IMG/VR virus record: IMGVR_UViG_3300033571_017067
Location: 1-23,233 of that record
Origin: a virus
Reading direction: 5' to 3' (one strand)
DNA length: 23,233 nt
Shown: positions 8,171 to 14,741 of the stretch, one piece after another
How the letters are laid out: each line of letters starts with the position of its first letter
Position numbering within the stretch: the first letter of the stretch is position 1
Translations under genes and position numbers: made by a program
The notes under the pieces: model-generated
Seen by the model: the letters and a program-made list of their open reading frames with translations, nothing else
Databases searched by the model: none
What the model was told of the DNA's origin: nothing

Positions 8171-8854
8171 ATGGCACGCGCAACAGGTCTAGCCCCCCGG
8201 AGGGCATATCAACTGGACGCATCGACCGTCCTTGTCGGCAACGTGTTGGCTGGTGCCCGTGGCCGCCAAGCCGAGACTCGCACAGGCGCTGCCCGGTTGC
8301 TTAACACCAACCTAGCTGCACAGAATGACTGGAAGCTGATTGCTGCCGGTGGCTCCAGCAACTCTGCTGGTGGTTACATCCTGCAGGCTGCCCACGTTGC
8401 GGAGGGTGCTGCCCTTAGCAGCGCTTCGACCTACACCAACATTGGTGTTGTCACCGCTGCTGCTGGCGCAATCAACGAGGTGGCCATTAGCGGTAAGCAG
8501 ATCCGGGAAGCCGTGAAAGCTGCCGGTTCAGTGACCGGTGATGTGCGGGTGGCTGCGGTTCGGGTTCGCCCCGGTACTGGCACGCTGAGCATCAGCAACG
8601 TGGCGCTCACCACCAACAAGGCGACCATCACCCTGTCGGCTGCTCACACCATGCTGGTGGGTGAGGTTGTCACTGTGGGTTGCTCTAACCCGCTGGTGAA
8701 CGGCACCTTCACCATCACGGAGGTGACCTCCACCACGTTCAGCTACAGCTCCACCCAGTCAAACATCACCAGCGCCTCGGCGACTGGCACTGTGACCAAC
8801 GGCGCAGGTGTGCCGGTTGGCACCAACACGGTTGCGCTGGTTCCCGCGCAGTGA
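8171..8854 (+). CDS. Putative head decoration / beta-domain virion protein
   Basis: This 227-residue protein begins MARATGLAPRRAYQLDASTV after a good GAGG ribosome site (8157-8160). Residues 1-135 are Ala/Gly-rich beta sequence. Residues about 138-212 form a recognisable phage beta module (a strand NKATITLSAAHTMLVGEVVT, then NGTFTITEV, TTFSYSS and SATGTV), common in head and tail surface proteins. Directly after the capsid gene, a decoration or capsid-stabilising role is likeliest; a major tail protein or fibre component is the alternative. A strong intrinsic terminator follows within 30 bases. Confidence 0.65.
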   Translation: MARATGLAPRRAYQLDASTVLVGNVLAGARGRQAETRTGAARLLNTNLAAQNDWKLIAAGGSSNSAGGYILQAAHVAEGAALSSASTYTNIGVVTAAAGAINEVAISGKQIREAVKAAGSVTGDVRVAAVRVRPGTGTLSISNVALTTNKATITLSAAHTMLVGEVVTVGCSNPLVNGTFTITEVTSTTFSYSSTQSNITSASATGTVTNGAGVPVGTNTVALVPAQ

Positions 8855-8879
8855 CCCGCTAAACGGTTTGTGTTCAGCT

Positions 8880-8900
8880 AGGGCCCTTCGGGGCCCTTTT
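8880..8900 (+). terminator. Intrinsic terminator after the head module
   Basis: A perfect GGGCCC stem (8881-8886 with 8891-8896) closes a TTCG tetraloop, extended by one A-T pair and followed by TTTT (8897-8900). UUCG loops on GC stems are very stable in RNA. It lies 26 bases after the decoration gene's stop and is probably a partial terminator that lowers transcription beyond the highly expressed head genes. Confidence 0.8.
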
Positions 8901-8914
8901 CACTATGGAGGCCC

Positions 8915-9130
8915 ATGAACTTCCCGATCGGCTACGGCATGAACCTGGAGCAATCGCAGCAGGCAACGGCTGAGCCTGAACCCCAGGAGCCCGTTCAGGA
9001 GACCGCTGAGCAGGCCATTGAAGAGGTGGTGACACCTAAACCAAAGCGCAAGCGAGCGCGGGTGACAGGCGGGCGGTTTGCGGCTGACGACCCGTCCACC
9101 GCTGCAAATGAGGCGTGGACGGAAAGCTGA
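8915..9130 (+). CDS. Small acidic-then-basic phage protein
   Basis: The 71-residue product has an acidic Gln/Glu/Pro-rich N-terminal half (about 12-38), a basic patch PKPKRKRARV (41-50) and a short tail. It is probably disordered. The ATG at 8915 has GGAG four bases upstream. It sits just past the terminator and before another virion gene. This composition is common in small head-completion or linker proteins with G+RF patches (here TGGRFAADD), but no family is firmly recognised. Confidence 0.55.
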   Translation: MNFPIGYGMNLEQSQQATAEPEPQEPVQETAEQAIEEVVTPKPKRKRARVTGGRFAADDPSTAANEAWTES

Positions 9131-9175
9131 GGCAGTCATCGCGGCGTGCCGCTAAACACCACCCCAGGAGACGAA

Positions 9176-9616
9176 ATGTCCAAGTCGAATGCCTTTGAAA
9201 ACGCATGGCTGCAGCTGGTGTTTCAAAATATCGGCATTGCCAACATCGGTGATGCGACCGGTCTGCGCGGATCCGCGACGGCAGGGCAGCTTTTCTTTTG
9301 CTTGCACACCGCAGACCCCGGCGAGTTAGGCACGCAGGCCACCAATGAGGTGTCCTACACCGGCTATGCCCGAGTCGGTGTTTCGCGGGCCGGTAGCGCA
9401 GGATTCACGGTGACGGACAGCTCAGTGTCACCTGCGGCGAATGTGGACTTCCCGGCTTGCACGGCTGGCACTGCGACCGCAACACACTTCTCGGTAGGGG
9501 CTGCATCCTCGGGCGCAACCCTGGTTCTTTACAAGGGGCCGATCAGCCCGACCATCGCTATTTCTACGGGCGTAACACCGCGCCTGACCACAGCCACCTC
9601 GGTCACCGAGGACTGA
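9176..9616 (+). CDS. Widespread phage virion structural protein
   Basis: The start at 9176 is chosen because AGGAG (9166-9170) precedes it by five bases; the frame extends to 9146 without such support. The 146-residue protein matches a beta-rich family common in tailed phages: LFFCLHTADPGELG (about 37-50), a TNEVSYTGYARVGVSR strand, SPAANVDFPACTAG, and TATHFSVG--SSGATLVLYKGPI. Members are usually annotated only as phage structural or tail protein. It probably sits on the virion surface, in the tail or as a decoration. Confidence 0.7.
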   Translation: MSKSNAFENAWLQLVFQNIGIANIGDATGLRGSATAGQLFFCLHTADPGELGTQATNEVSYTGYARVGVSRAGSAGFTVTDSSVSPAANVDFPACTAGTATATHFSVGAASSGATLVLYKGPISPTIAISTGVTPRLTTATSVTED

Positions 9617-9652
9617 GCCCATGCCTGACTGCGCGTCTCATGGGGGTGAAAA

Positions 9653-10111
9653 ATGACGACGCGGGAACAAAAGATCGCGGCAAAAGTTGCGCAGTTTGCC
9701 GGGATCGCAGAGGCGGAAGTTGCCGCCGCGCTCAATGCACCAGACAGCAACCTACCAAAAAAAAGGGGTGATGTGGCTACTTACGATGCCAGGGAAATCC
9801 TGCTTTCTACGGGTGAGTGGGGGGCGGTAATTCTTACCGCAGAGAATACCGCAATCCCTGCACAGGTGCGGGGGGCTTGCATCGTTTTGCGCGATGCAAT
9901 CATCCAGACCTCGACAATTCGGATTAGTATGCCGCAAATATACAACGCAACAGCCAACCTACTCGGCGGCCTAGTTGCCGCTGGGGTTGTGACAGACGGT
10001 ACCCGCAATGCGCTTATGGCGTTGGCGGACGTGCCTCAGTCGTGGGCTGAGATGGAAGGGGTGGGAGCGGTAACAACCCGCGATGTTGGCATTGCCAGGG
10101 GGAACATCTGA
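9653..10111 (+). CDS. Hypothetical phage protein, possibly head-tail or tail structural
   Basis: This 152-residue mixed helical protein is preceded by GGGGGTG and by an inverted repeat (CCCATG 9618-9623 with CATGGG 9639-9644) that could mask the ribosome site. A conserved-looking C-terminal part reads LLGGLVAAGVVTDGTRNALMALAD, then SWAEMEGVGAVTTRDVGIARG, a pattern of proteins paired with beta-rich fibre genes. Its TGA overlaps the next ATG (TGATG). No catalytic motif is evident. Function is unknown; the operon context says structural. Confidence 0.6.
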   Translation: MTTREQKIAAKVAQFAGIAEAEVAAALNAPDSNLPKKRGDVATYDAREILLSTGEWGAVILTAENTAIPAQVRGACIVLRDAIIQTSTIRISMPQIYNATANLLGGLVAAGVVTDGTRNALMALADVPQSWAEMEGVGAVTTRDVGIARGNI

Positions 10112-10530
10112 TGGCCGTTGCAAAATGGTCAACACCGAGCGCGAGGTCGAGCAACCTCGCTGGCACCACGCTCAACTCGCTGGCAAACGGCTCCGCCGGG
10201 TCGGCGATCACCTACGACAACAGTACGGCACGAGACCTTTACTCAATTGTCACGGTAAAGCTGGGGTCGCTTGCCGTACCGGCGGGTGGGTCTATCACGC
10301 TGCGGATTTATAGCGGGGACGGGACAGACACGCCGGACCTTAACGGCGGGTCTTTTGATTCTTACACAGCGGCCCTAACTGCATCAACAGGCGCAAAGGT
10401 TGTAGCTTTTCCGATGGTCAGGCTGTATCCGTTTTCCTGTGTTTTGCAGGTCGTGAACAATGCTGGTGTCAGCACCGCTGCAAGTGGAAACGAACTGTAC
10501 ATCCGCACCTACAACGAGGATGTCAGCTAA
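10111..10530 (+). CDS. Hypothetical beta-rich phage virion protein
   Basis: The 139-residue product opens WSTPSARSSNLAGTTLNSLA, typical of a phage structural domain family, and continues as alternating strands and Gly/Ser turns (ITLRIYSGDGTDTPDLNGGS near the middle). It has no membrane segment or catalytic motif. It overlaps its neighbours by one base at both ends (TGATG and TAATG), so the three genes 9653-11360 are co-translated. It is likely a tail-fibre or baseplate accessory protein. Confidence 0.62.
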   Translation: MAVAKWSTPSARSSNLAGTTLNSLANGSAGSAITYDNSTARDLYSIVTVKLGSLAVPAGGSITLRIYSGDGTDTPDLNGGSFDSYTAALTASTGAKVVAFPMVRLYPFSCVLQVVNNAGVSTAASGNELYIRTYNEDVS

Positions 10531-11360
10531 TGCCTCGCGGGGTTTCACGGCTAGATGAGGCGCTGTTGCAGGGACGGCTCTGGTCGCCTGCGGTGCTCGG
10601 CCCCGCTTTATGGCTCACTGCTAGTGATTTGTCCACAATTAGTATTGCTACGAACGTAAGTCAGTGGCGCGACAAAAGCGGCTTTGATCGACATTTTGGA
10701 ACGGGAAACGCAAACGTCCAGCCAGTTTATAGAGCAACGAGCTTCAACGGACGCCCATGCCTGGAGAATGTCTCTGGAGACTCGTTGAGTATTGGAGCAT
10801 CCGGGCTTGGTCGTAACGTCGGCTGCATCACATGCGCCATTGTTGGCTCACATCCAACGGTCACGGCGATAACCAGTAATTCGACGGAATTAGCTATCTC
10901 GGTAGGGTCCGGTGCGCTACCGCGTTTCGCTATGTCTTCAAACCCAAATGCCACCAGTAAGTATGGCTTTTTTGGTAGACGCTTAGATGCGGACGCGGTT
11001 GCTAATTTTTCTTCCTCCACCGACTCACTCCCAAATCGCGGCAACCCGTGGATTCGCATTGGTGAGCGGGTTTATTCGGCTGGCGTTGGTAATCATTGGA
11101 CTAATGGCATCCAGGATATGGCTGCCTTGGCGGGGGGAACCTCAGGTAATACGAGTGATACGAATTCTACCGGTGGGTCTATATTCACTTCTACGCCAAA
11201 CTTCACGAAAATCGCGGAGATTCTGCTTTTCCACTTCCAATTAACGCCAAGCCAGCGACTGGGGCTTGAGGGCTACCTGGCTTGGGAGTGGTGGGGAGAT
11301 GGTGCCCCTCTGCCAGCCCTGCATCCGTTCAAGAACCGCCCGCCGCTGATCGGAGACTAG
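10530..11360 (+). CDS. Laminin-G/concanavalin-like tail fibre protein
   Basis: The 276-residue protein carries a recognisable jelly-roll pattern of phage receptor-binding proteins: GPALWLTASDLSTIS, VSQWRDKSGFDRHFG (about 43-57), and FNGRPCLENVSGDSLSIG (about 72-89), matching the usual LWLDASD... W-DKSG-GRHA... NG-PVV motif order. Later strands, with GEYL-type AEILLFHFQLTPSQRLGLEGYLAWEWW near the C-terminus, match the family's closing helix (operon-type ...LEGYLA-KWG). Such domains usually bind glycans on the host surface. It sits just before the repeat-rich fibre and is probably part of the host recognition set. Confidence 0.72.
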   Translation: MPRGVSRLDEALLQGRLWSPAVLGPALWLTASDLSTISIATNVSQWRDKSGFDRHFGTGNANVQPVYRATSFNGRPCLENVSGDSLSIGASGLGRNVGCITCAIVGSHPTVTAITSNSTELAISVGSGALPRFAMSSNPNATSKYGFFGRRLDADAVANFSSSTDSLPNRGNPWIRIGERVYSAGVGNHWTNGIQDMAALAGGTSGNTSDTNSTGGSIFTSTPNFTKIAEILLFHFQLTPSQRLGLEGYLAWEWWGDGAPLPALHPFKNRPPLIGD

Positions 11361-11364
11361 CCCA

Positions 11365-12711
11365 ATGCTTCGCCTTCGCGTTCCAGCGCTCGGAACAGGC
11401 GCAGCCGGTGGGGGCGGGATCACAGGCGCCGCAGGGTCTTCAGCGGGCGCCGCCACAGCTCAGGGGCAGGGCGCGGCCATTGTTGCCGCTGCGGGCTCCG
11501 CTAATGGCGCTGCAACGGCGGAGGGGCAGGGCGTATCTATTGCCGAAGCTGCTGGTTCCTCGGCAGGTGCGGCAACGGTATCCGGTGACGGCACGGTTGG
11601 CGGGTCTACAGCAAGCGGCGCTGGATCGTCAGCCGGCTCTGCGACAGCAGCAGGGCAAGGCAGGTCCACCACCGCAGCCGCCGGATCGTCGGCGGGATCG
11701 TCCACAGTATCTGGCGAGGGCCAGTCTACTGCTGCGTCAACTGGATCGGCGTCTGGTGCAGCAACGACGATCGGTGACAGCTCGGTTGGCGGGTCTGTAG
11801 AAGCCGGTGCCGGGGTTTCAGCCGGTACTGCTGCCGTGTCTGGGCAGGGCCAATCCACCGTTTCCACCGCCGGGGCCTCGGCGGGTGTTGCAACAGCGAA
11901 CGGGCAGGGTGCGTCTACTGCCGCTGCCGCCGGATCGGCTGCAGGTGTGGCAACGGCAGCGGGGCAGAGCCCTGGCGGTGGCATTGCTGCCGGGGCTGGA
12001 TCGTCTACCGGTTCAGCTACAGCATCTGCAGGTGGCGCACGGATCCTTGCCGCTGCAGGGGCTGCCTCTGGCATTGCCACGGCGGCGGGGCAGGGTGCGG
12101 CGATTATTGCCGCTACTGGCTCGGCCTCTGGTACTGCCACAGCAGCAGGGCAAAGCACTGCAGATGCAACCGTCTCCGCATCAGGCACGGCGTCTGGTAT
12201 TGCAAGCGCTATCGGGGACGGCCGGTCCACAGTCAGTTCCGTGGGTACTGCTGCAGGCTTGGCGGCGGTCTTCGGGCGCGGCCCGAGCCTGATCGCCATT
12301 CGCTTTGCATTCCCTGGTGATCCAGCCAATGGGGGAAAACTGGCTATGAGCCGTGATGGCGGGCTCACCGTGAATGAGGTTTCAGTGGACACGTTTTACA
12401 TCAAGCGGAACGACACAACCCCCGCGATCCGTTACAAGCTGAAACCAGCAGCGGTGGACCTGACCGGGGCGACCGTGCAGTTTCAGATGCGAGCAAGGCG
12501 ACCACGTGGCGCCCCCCCGGTGATCGATACTGCAGCTGTGGTAGTGACCGAAACGGGCACGCCTACAGTGGAGTACACGTGGCAGGAAGGCGACACGGCC
12601 AATGCTGGCCTTTTTGAGGCGGAGTTCCGCGTGACTTATGCTGATGGCGAAGTTGAGACGTTCCCGAATGATGGGTTTATTACGGTTAAAGTTTCAGAAG
12701 ACATCAAATAA
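11365..12711 (+). CDS. Repeat-rich fibre protein with C-terminal BppU-like domain
   Basis: The 448-residue protein has a short leader (1-21), then 14 Ala/Gly/Ser/Thr-rich repeats (22-311) of consensus (A)AGSSAG-ATA-GQG-S--A, then a C-terminal domain (about 345-448) reading TPAIRYKLKPAAVDLTGATV, FQMRARR and GLFEAEFRVTYADGEVETFP. The last part matches the N-terminal domain of BppU-type baseplate upper proteins, here found at the end instead of the start. The repeats look like an extended beta or collagen-like rod. It is likely a spike or fibre linking to the baseplate, next to the laminin-G-like gene. The long open frame on the opposite strand is a by-product of the biased codons. Confidence 0.7.
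   Translation: MLRLRVPALGTGAAGGGGITGAAGSSAGAATAQGQGAAIVAAAGSANGAATAEGQGVSIAEAAGSSAGAATVSGDGTVGGSTASGAGSSAGSATAAGQGRSTTAAAGSSAGSSTVSGEGQSTAASTGSASGAATTIGDSSVGGSVEAGAGVSAGTAAVSGQGQSTVSTAGASAGVATANGQGASTAAAAGSAAGVATAAGQSPGGGIAAGAGSSTGSATASAGGARILAAAGAASGIATAAGQGAAIIAATGSASGTATAAGQSTADATVSASGTASGIASAIGDGRSTVSSVGTAAGLAAVFGRGPSLIAIRFAFPGDPANGGKLAMSRDGGLTVNEVSVDTFYIKRNDTTPAIRYKLKPAAVDLTGATVQFQMRARRPRGAPPVIDTAAVVVTETGTPTVEYTWQEGDTANAGLFEAEFRVTYADGEVETFPNDGFITVKVSEDIK
11428..12297 (+). repeat. 14 tandem coding repeats with a three-unit superperiod
   Basis: Counting residues from one A/G-x-G start to the next gives unit lengths 20, 20, 23, 20, 20, 23, 20, 20, 22, 20, 20, 22, 20, 20. Every third unit is longer, usually with an extra GG or similar insertion (VGGS, PGGG, TADA). 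This implies that the region grew by duplication of a three-unit block of about 62-63 residues. At the DNA level the units have diverged, so the array is old or codon-diversified. Confidence 0.8.
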
Positions 12712-12807
12712 CCTAGTTCCGTATTTTTGGGTCACCGGGTGATCCACCAACCTGATTCCGTAGCAGCGCTGCGGCATCGGGAAAACTGGGGTAGAGCGCG
12801 ATACCCC

Positions 12808-13074
12808 ATGAACAGCGGCAACCAGCCCTCGGGCACCCCCAGCAAGCCACCTTTCTGGCGCGAAGTGGAGCAACAGGTAGCAGCGGGCCTGATCCTGCTA
12901 GCCGTGGCTGGCATCGGATACATCGGCATCACCGTGCCGCGCCAGCTTGACCTGGTATTGGAGAACCAGAAAGCCATCCTTGGTCGCCAGGTTGCTGCGG
13001 AGCTGCGGCTTGAGAAAGTGGAGGGTGCACTCCACGGCATTGATCGACGGGTGACGCGACTGGAGGCCCAGTGA
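12808..13074 (+). CDS. Small membrane protein, possible holin or spanin-like lysis accessory
   Basis: The 88-residue product has one membrane segment (about 24-42, VAAGLILLAVAGIGYIGITV) after a Pro/Ser-rich N-terminus, then a charged helical tail (50-88) suited to a coiled coil. I chose the ATG at 12808 over a TTG at 12727 because the longer N-terminus is unlike a protein. An inverted repeat (GGGGTA 12788-12793, TACCCC 12802-12807) abuts the ATG. It overlaps the next small membrane gene by four bases and lies ahead of the lysin, so a lysis role is likely. A mere anchor protein is the alternative. Confidence 0.62.
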   Translation: MNSGNQPSGTPSKPPFWREVEQQVAAGLILLAVAGIGYIGITVPRQLDLVLENQKAILGRQVAAELRLEKVEGALHGIDRRVTRLEAQ

Positions 13075-13298
13075 ACTGCCGGGAGGTGATCATCAACACC
13101 GTGGCCCTTTGCCTGGGCCTCGCCGCTGTCGGAGGGTATGGCGGAGCAATCTACTGCCAGTCGCAGGGTGGGGAATGCGTTGAGATCTGGAAGGCTGCAG
13201 GCACCGGGGCGCTGGCAGCAGCCACCACCGGAGGCACCCTGCTAGCCCAGTTGGATGGGCGGCGGCGAGACCCCCAGGATCGCCAGGATCCGACCTAG
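13071..13298 (+). CDS. Small membrane protein, holin candidate
   Basis: The gene starts with GTG inside a GTGA overlap with the previous stop. The 75 residues contain a clear membrane helix (about 8-29, INTVALCLGLAAVGGYGGAI), a weaker second one (about 42-61, AAGTGALAAATTGGTLLAQL) and a charged C-terminal tail (RRRDPQDRQD). Two membrane segments plus a basic, charged tail fit class II holins. With the neighbouring membrane gene and the peptidase it would make a lysis cassette. The assignment is by topology and position only. Confidence 0.6.
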   Translation: MNCREVIINTVALCLGLAAVGGYGGAIYCQSQGGECVEIWKAAGTGALAAATTGGTLLAQLDGRRRDPQDRQDPT

Positions 13299-13300
13299 CC

Positions 13301-13645
13301 CTAAGCGGGTTGGGTGTGGAAGGCCTCTAGCAGTTCAGCGTGCCATTCCTCTAGGTCTTTCGGATCGGTGTCACATCGAGCCATGATGACAGGTTCAAAG
13401 TTGACGATCTCAGCTTTGGTGCTGCTGATCATTTTGACGGTCACCCCAACAATCCCACGCAAAATGCAGGATGCGGAGAACATCGTGCCGCCTGGGAGGA
13501 GATCAAAAGCACGGCCCATGATACCTAGCCCGCGCTTGCCTTCCAGGGGGAAGACCCGCTGAAGATCCCAGGCGATGGCAGCGGTAGGCACGGCGGCTTG
13601 CGTGTGTCTCAGCTTGCCGGGAAACCTGATGAAGACGCGATACAA
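13301..13645 (-). CDS. Hypothetical protein on the opposite strand within the lysis block
   Basis: The 114-residue frame starts at TTG (no ATG is available at this end) and ends three bases from the holin candidate's stop, leaving the two genes convergent. It reads like a real protein: it begins YRVFIRFPGKLRHTQAAVP, then GRAFDLLPGGTMFSASCIL, MISSTKAEIVNFEPVIMARCDTD, with an acidic helical end. It is divergent from the peptidase gene, with start codons almost touching. No family is recognised. It may be an independently transcribed accessory gene (moron). The lack of an ATG start lowers confidence. Confidence 0.5.
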   Translation of the reverse strand: MYRVFIRFPGKLRHTQAAVPTAAIAWDLQRVFPLEGKRGLGIMGRAFDLLPGGTMFSASCILRGIVGVTVKMISSTKAEIVNFEPVIMARCDTDPKDLEEWHAELLEAFHTQPA

Positions 13646-13647
13646 GC

Positions 13648-14388
13648 ATGGCTAACACTTCCCCTATTGCCCTGCCCCAACTGTTCAGGTACTGGCGGGC
13701 GCTGCCCCATCAGTCGGCGGCAATCGGTGAACTGGAGGCGGATCTTTTAGCTAACGGGTATGCGGTGGCCATGCGGCGTGATCGGCCGTGGTTTGCCACC
13801 TGGAGCCAAGACGGCAAGCAGGCTGAGCCTGTGGAGCTGCCAGCGGCACGCCCAACCAATCCGCTAACTGGGTTCCCCTATTTTTCGCAGCTCGACAATG
13901 AGGGCGGGACCGGTTTCAGGGAATGCCAGACGAGTTCGATCGCAATGTGCCTGGCTTATCTCGGTGCCGGTGGAATCACCTCGGACAACCAGTACCGGGC
14001 CGTCGTGCGGCGCCATGGTGACACGACCGACCAAGCGGCGCATCAGGCGGCACTAAAGCAGCTGGGGGTCAAGGCACGGTTCGTCACCAACTGCACAGCC
14101 GCTCAGGCTCAGGCTGAGATCAAGGCTGGCTTACCTATTGCGATGGGGTTCTATCACAAGGGCCCGGTTGGAGCCCCGTCTGGCGGCGGCCATTGGCTGG
14201 CGTGCTTCGGGTTTGAACCGTTGGGCTGGACTGTAAATGATCCACAGGGGGAGTTGGATCTGATCACCGGGCGCTGGTTGCGCACAGGCGGCAACTCTGG
14301 CCAAGCACTCCGATACAGCTACAGGAACTTCAATCCTCGCTGGCAGGCTGAGGGGGCCGCATCGGGCTGGGCCTGGCTGTTCAGCTAG
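13648..14388 (+). CDS. C39-like cysteine peptidase, endolysin candidate
   Basis: The 246-residue protein has an N-terminal helical region (1-70), then a papain-like C39-type peptidase domain: PYFSQLDNE (about 77-85), ECQTSSIAMCLAYLG with the likely catalytic Cys93, GGHWLACFGFE with His182, and WTVNDPQGE with Asp198, the usual Cys-His-Asp order. Such domains cut peptides, and in phages they serve as endolysins that cleave peptidoglycan cross-links. Its place after two small membrane proteins supports lysis. There is no signal peptide, so a holin would be needed for export. Virion peptidase or bacteriocin-like processing are less likely options. Confidence 0.72.
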   Translation: MANTSPIALPQLFRYWRALPHQSAAIGELEADLLANGYAVAMRRDRPWFATWSQDGKQAEPVELPAARPTNPLTGFPYFSQLDNEGGTGFRECQTSSIAMCLAYLGAGGITSDNQYRAVVRRHGDTTDQAAHQAALKQLGVKARFVTNCTAAQAQAEIKAGLPIAMGFYHKGPVGAPSGGGHWLACFGFEPLGWTVNDPQGELDLITGRWLRTGGNSGQALRYSYRNFNPRWQAEGAASGWAWLFS

Positions 14389-14603
14389 ACCCCTGGATCC
14401 GGCATCGGAGGGGGCCCTACGGCGGGCACAGCGCAGCGCCTGGCCATCAGGGCGACCCCGGCATCCTTGCAAAGCTGTTGAAGCTGCTCCCAGGCCTCGG
14501 GGCCGGACTTGGCTTCGACGCAATGATCCCCGGCGCAGATGCGCCAGACCAGCTCACCCTTAACGATCACCGCTTCCTGGACCGGGACGAGAGGATCAGG
14601 CAC
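14385..14603 (-). CDS. Small hypothetical protein
   Basis: A GTG-started frame of 72 residues runs leftward from just before the integrase and overlaps the end of the peptidase gene by four bases. It contains EAVIVKGELVWRICAGDHCV and EAWEQLQQLCKDAGVALMAR, which look like a small alpha/beta protein, followed by a Pro-rich tail. No family is recognised. Divergent placement from the integrase is compatible with an excisionase or integration control factor, but nothing in its residues shows that; recombination directionality factors for serine integrases vary widely. Confidence 0.45.
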   Translation of the reverse strand: MPDPLVPVQEAVIVKGELVWRICAGDHCVEAKSGPEAWEQLQQLCKDAGVALMARRCAVPAVGPPPMPDPGV

Positions 14604-14741
14604 CGGTCTACTGCTGTGGTTCTGCAGGTTTCCGGGTTCTCAGGGGCTGAGACTCCCTGCGGCAACAGGCAGCGCTTATCAGACGGTATCGAAGGAAAAC
14701 GTTGCCAAAGCGCTAGGGTCCGAACCACTGCACCGCAGCCT
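14604..14741. promoter_or_regulatory. Integrase upstream region, candidate attP / control site
   Basis: This 138-base gap lies between a leftward small gene and the integrase. It holds two pairs of inverted repeats: GGCAAC (14661-14666) with GTTGCC (14701-14706), and AGCGCTT (14671-14677) with AAGCGCT (14708-14714). The pairs interleave, so they cannot both form as simple nested hairpins. Large serine integrases usually have attP beside their gene as a roughly 50-base imperfect dyad; the 14661-14714 block has suitable size and position. No sequence feature proves attachment use. Confidence 0.4.

Noticed and set aside
11282-12292. Two plus-strand frames rich in Pro, Arg and Leu within the fibre region
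   Set aside because: They are in another frame of the same repeats and start inside neighbouring genes; the composition is that of shifted Ala/Gly codons.
11460-12392. A 310-residue open frame on the minus strand, opposite the repeat-rich fibre gene
   Set aside because: It mirrors the repeats of the plus-strand gene, is made almost only of Ala/Pro/Val/Asp, has no start signal and no conserved-looking motif. It arises from GC-biased codons of the fibre.
12727-12807. Longer TTG-started form of the first small membrane protein
   Set aside because: The added residues are unlike a membrane protein leader, TTG is a rare start, and the ATG at 12808 lies next to a plausible control hairpin.
14478-14741. 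Upstream extension of the integrase frame
   Set aside because: Serine recombinases begin almost directly with the MRLGYARVS strand; the extra 88 residues are not protein-like and overlap a divergent small gene and the inverted-repeat block.
14604-14741. Possible tRNA near the integrase, suggested by GGTCCGAACC at 14717-14726
   Set aside because: No acceptor stem, anticodon arm or D arm can be built around it; it is only a resemblance to a T-loop.
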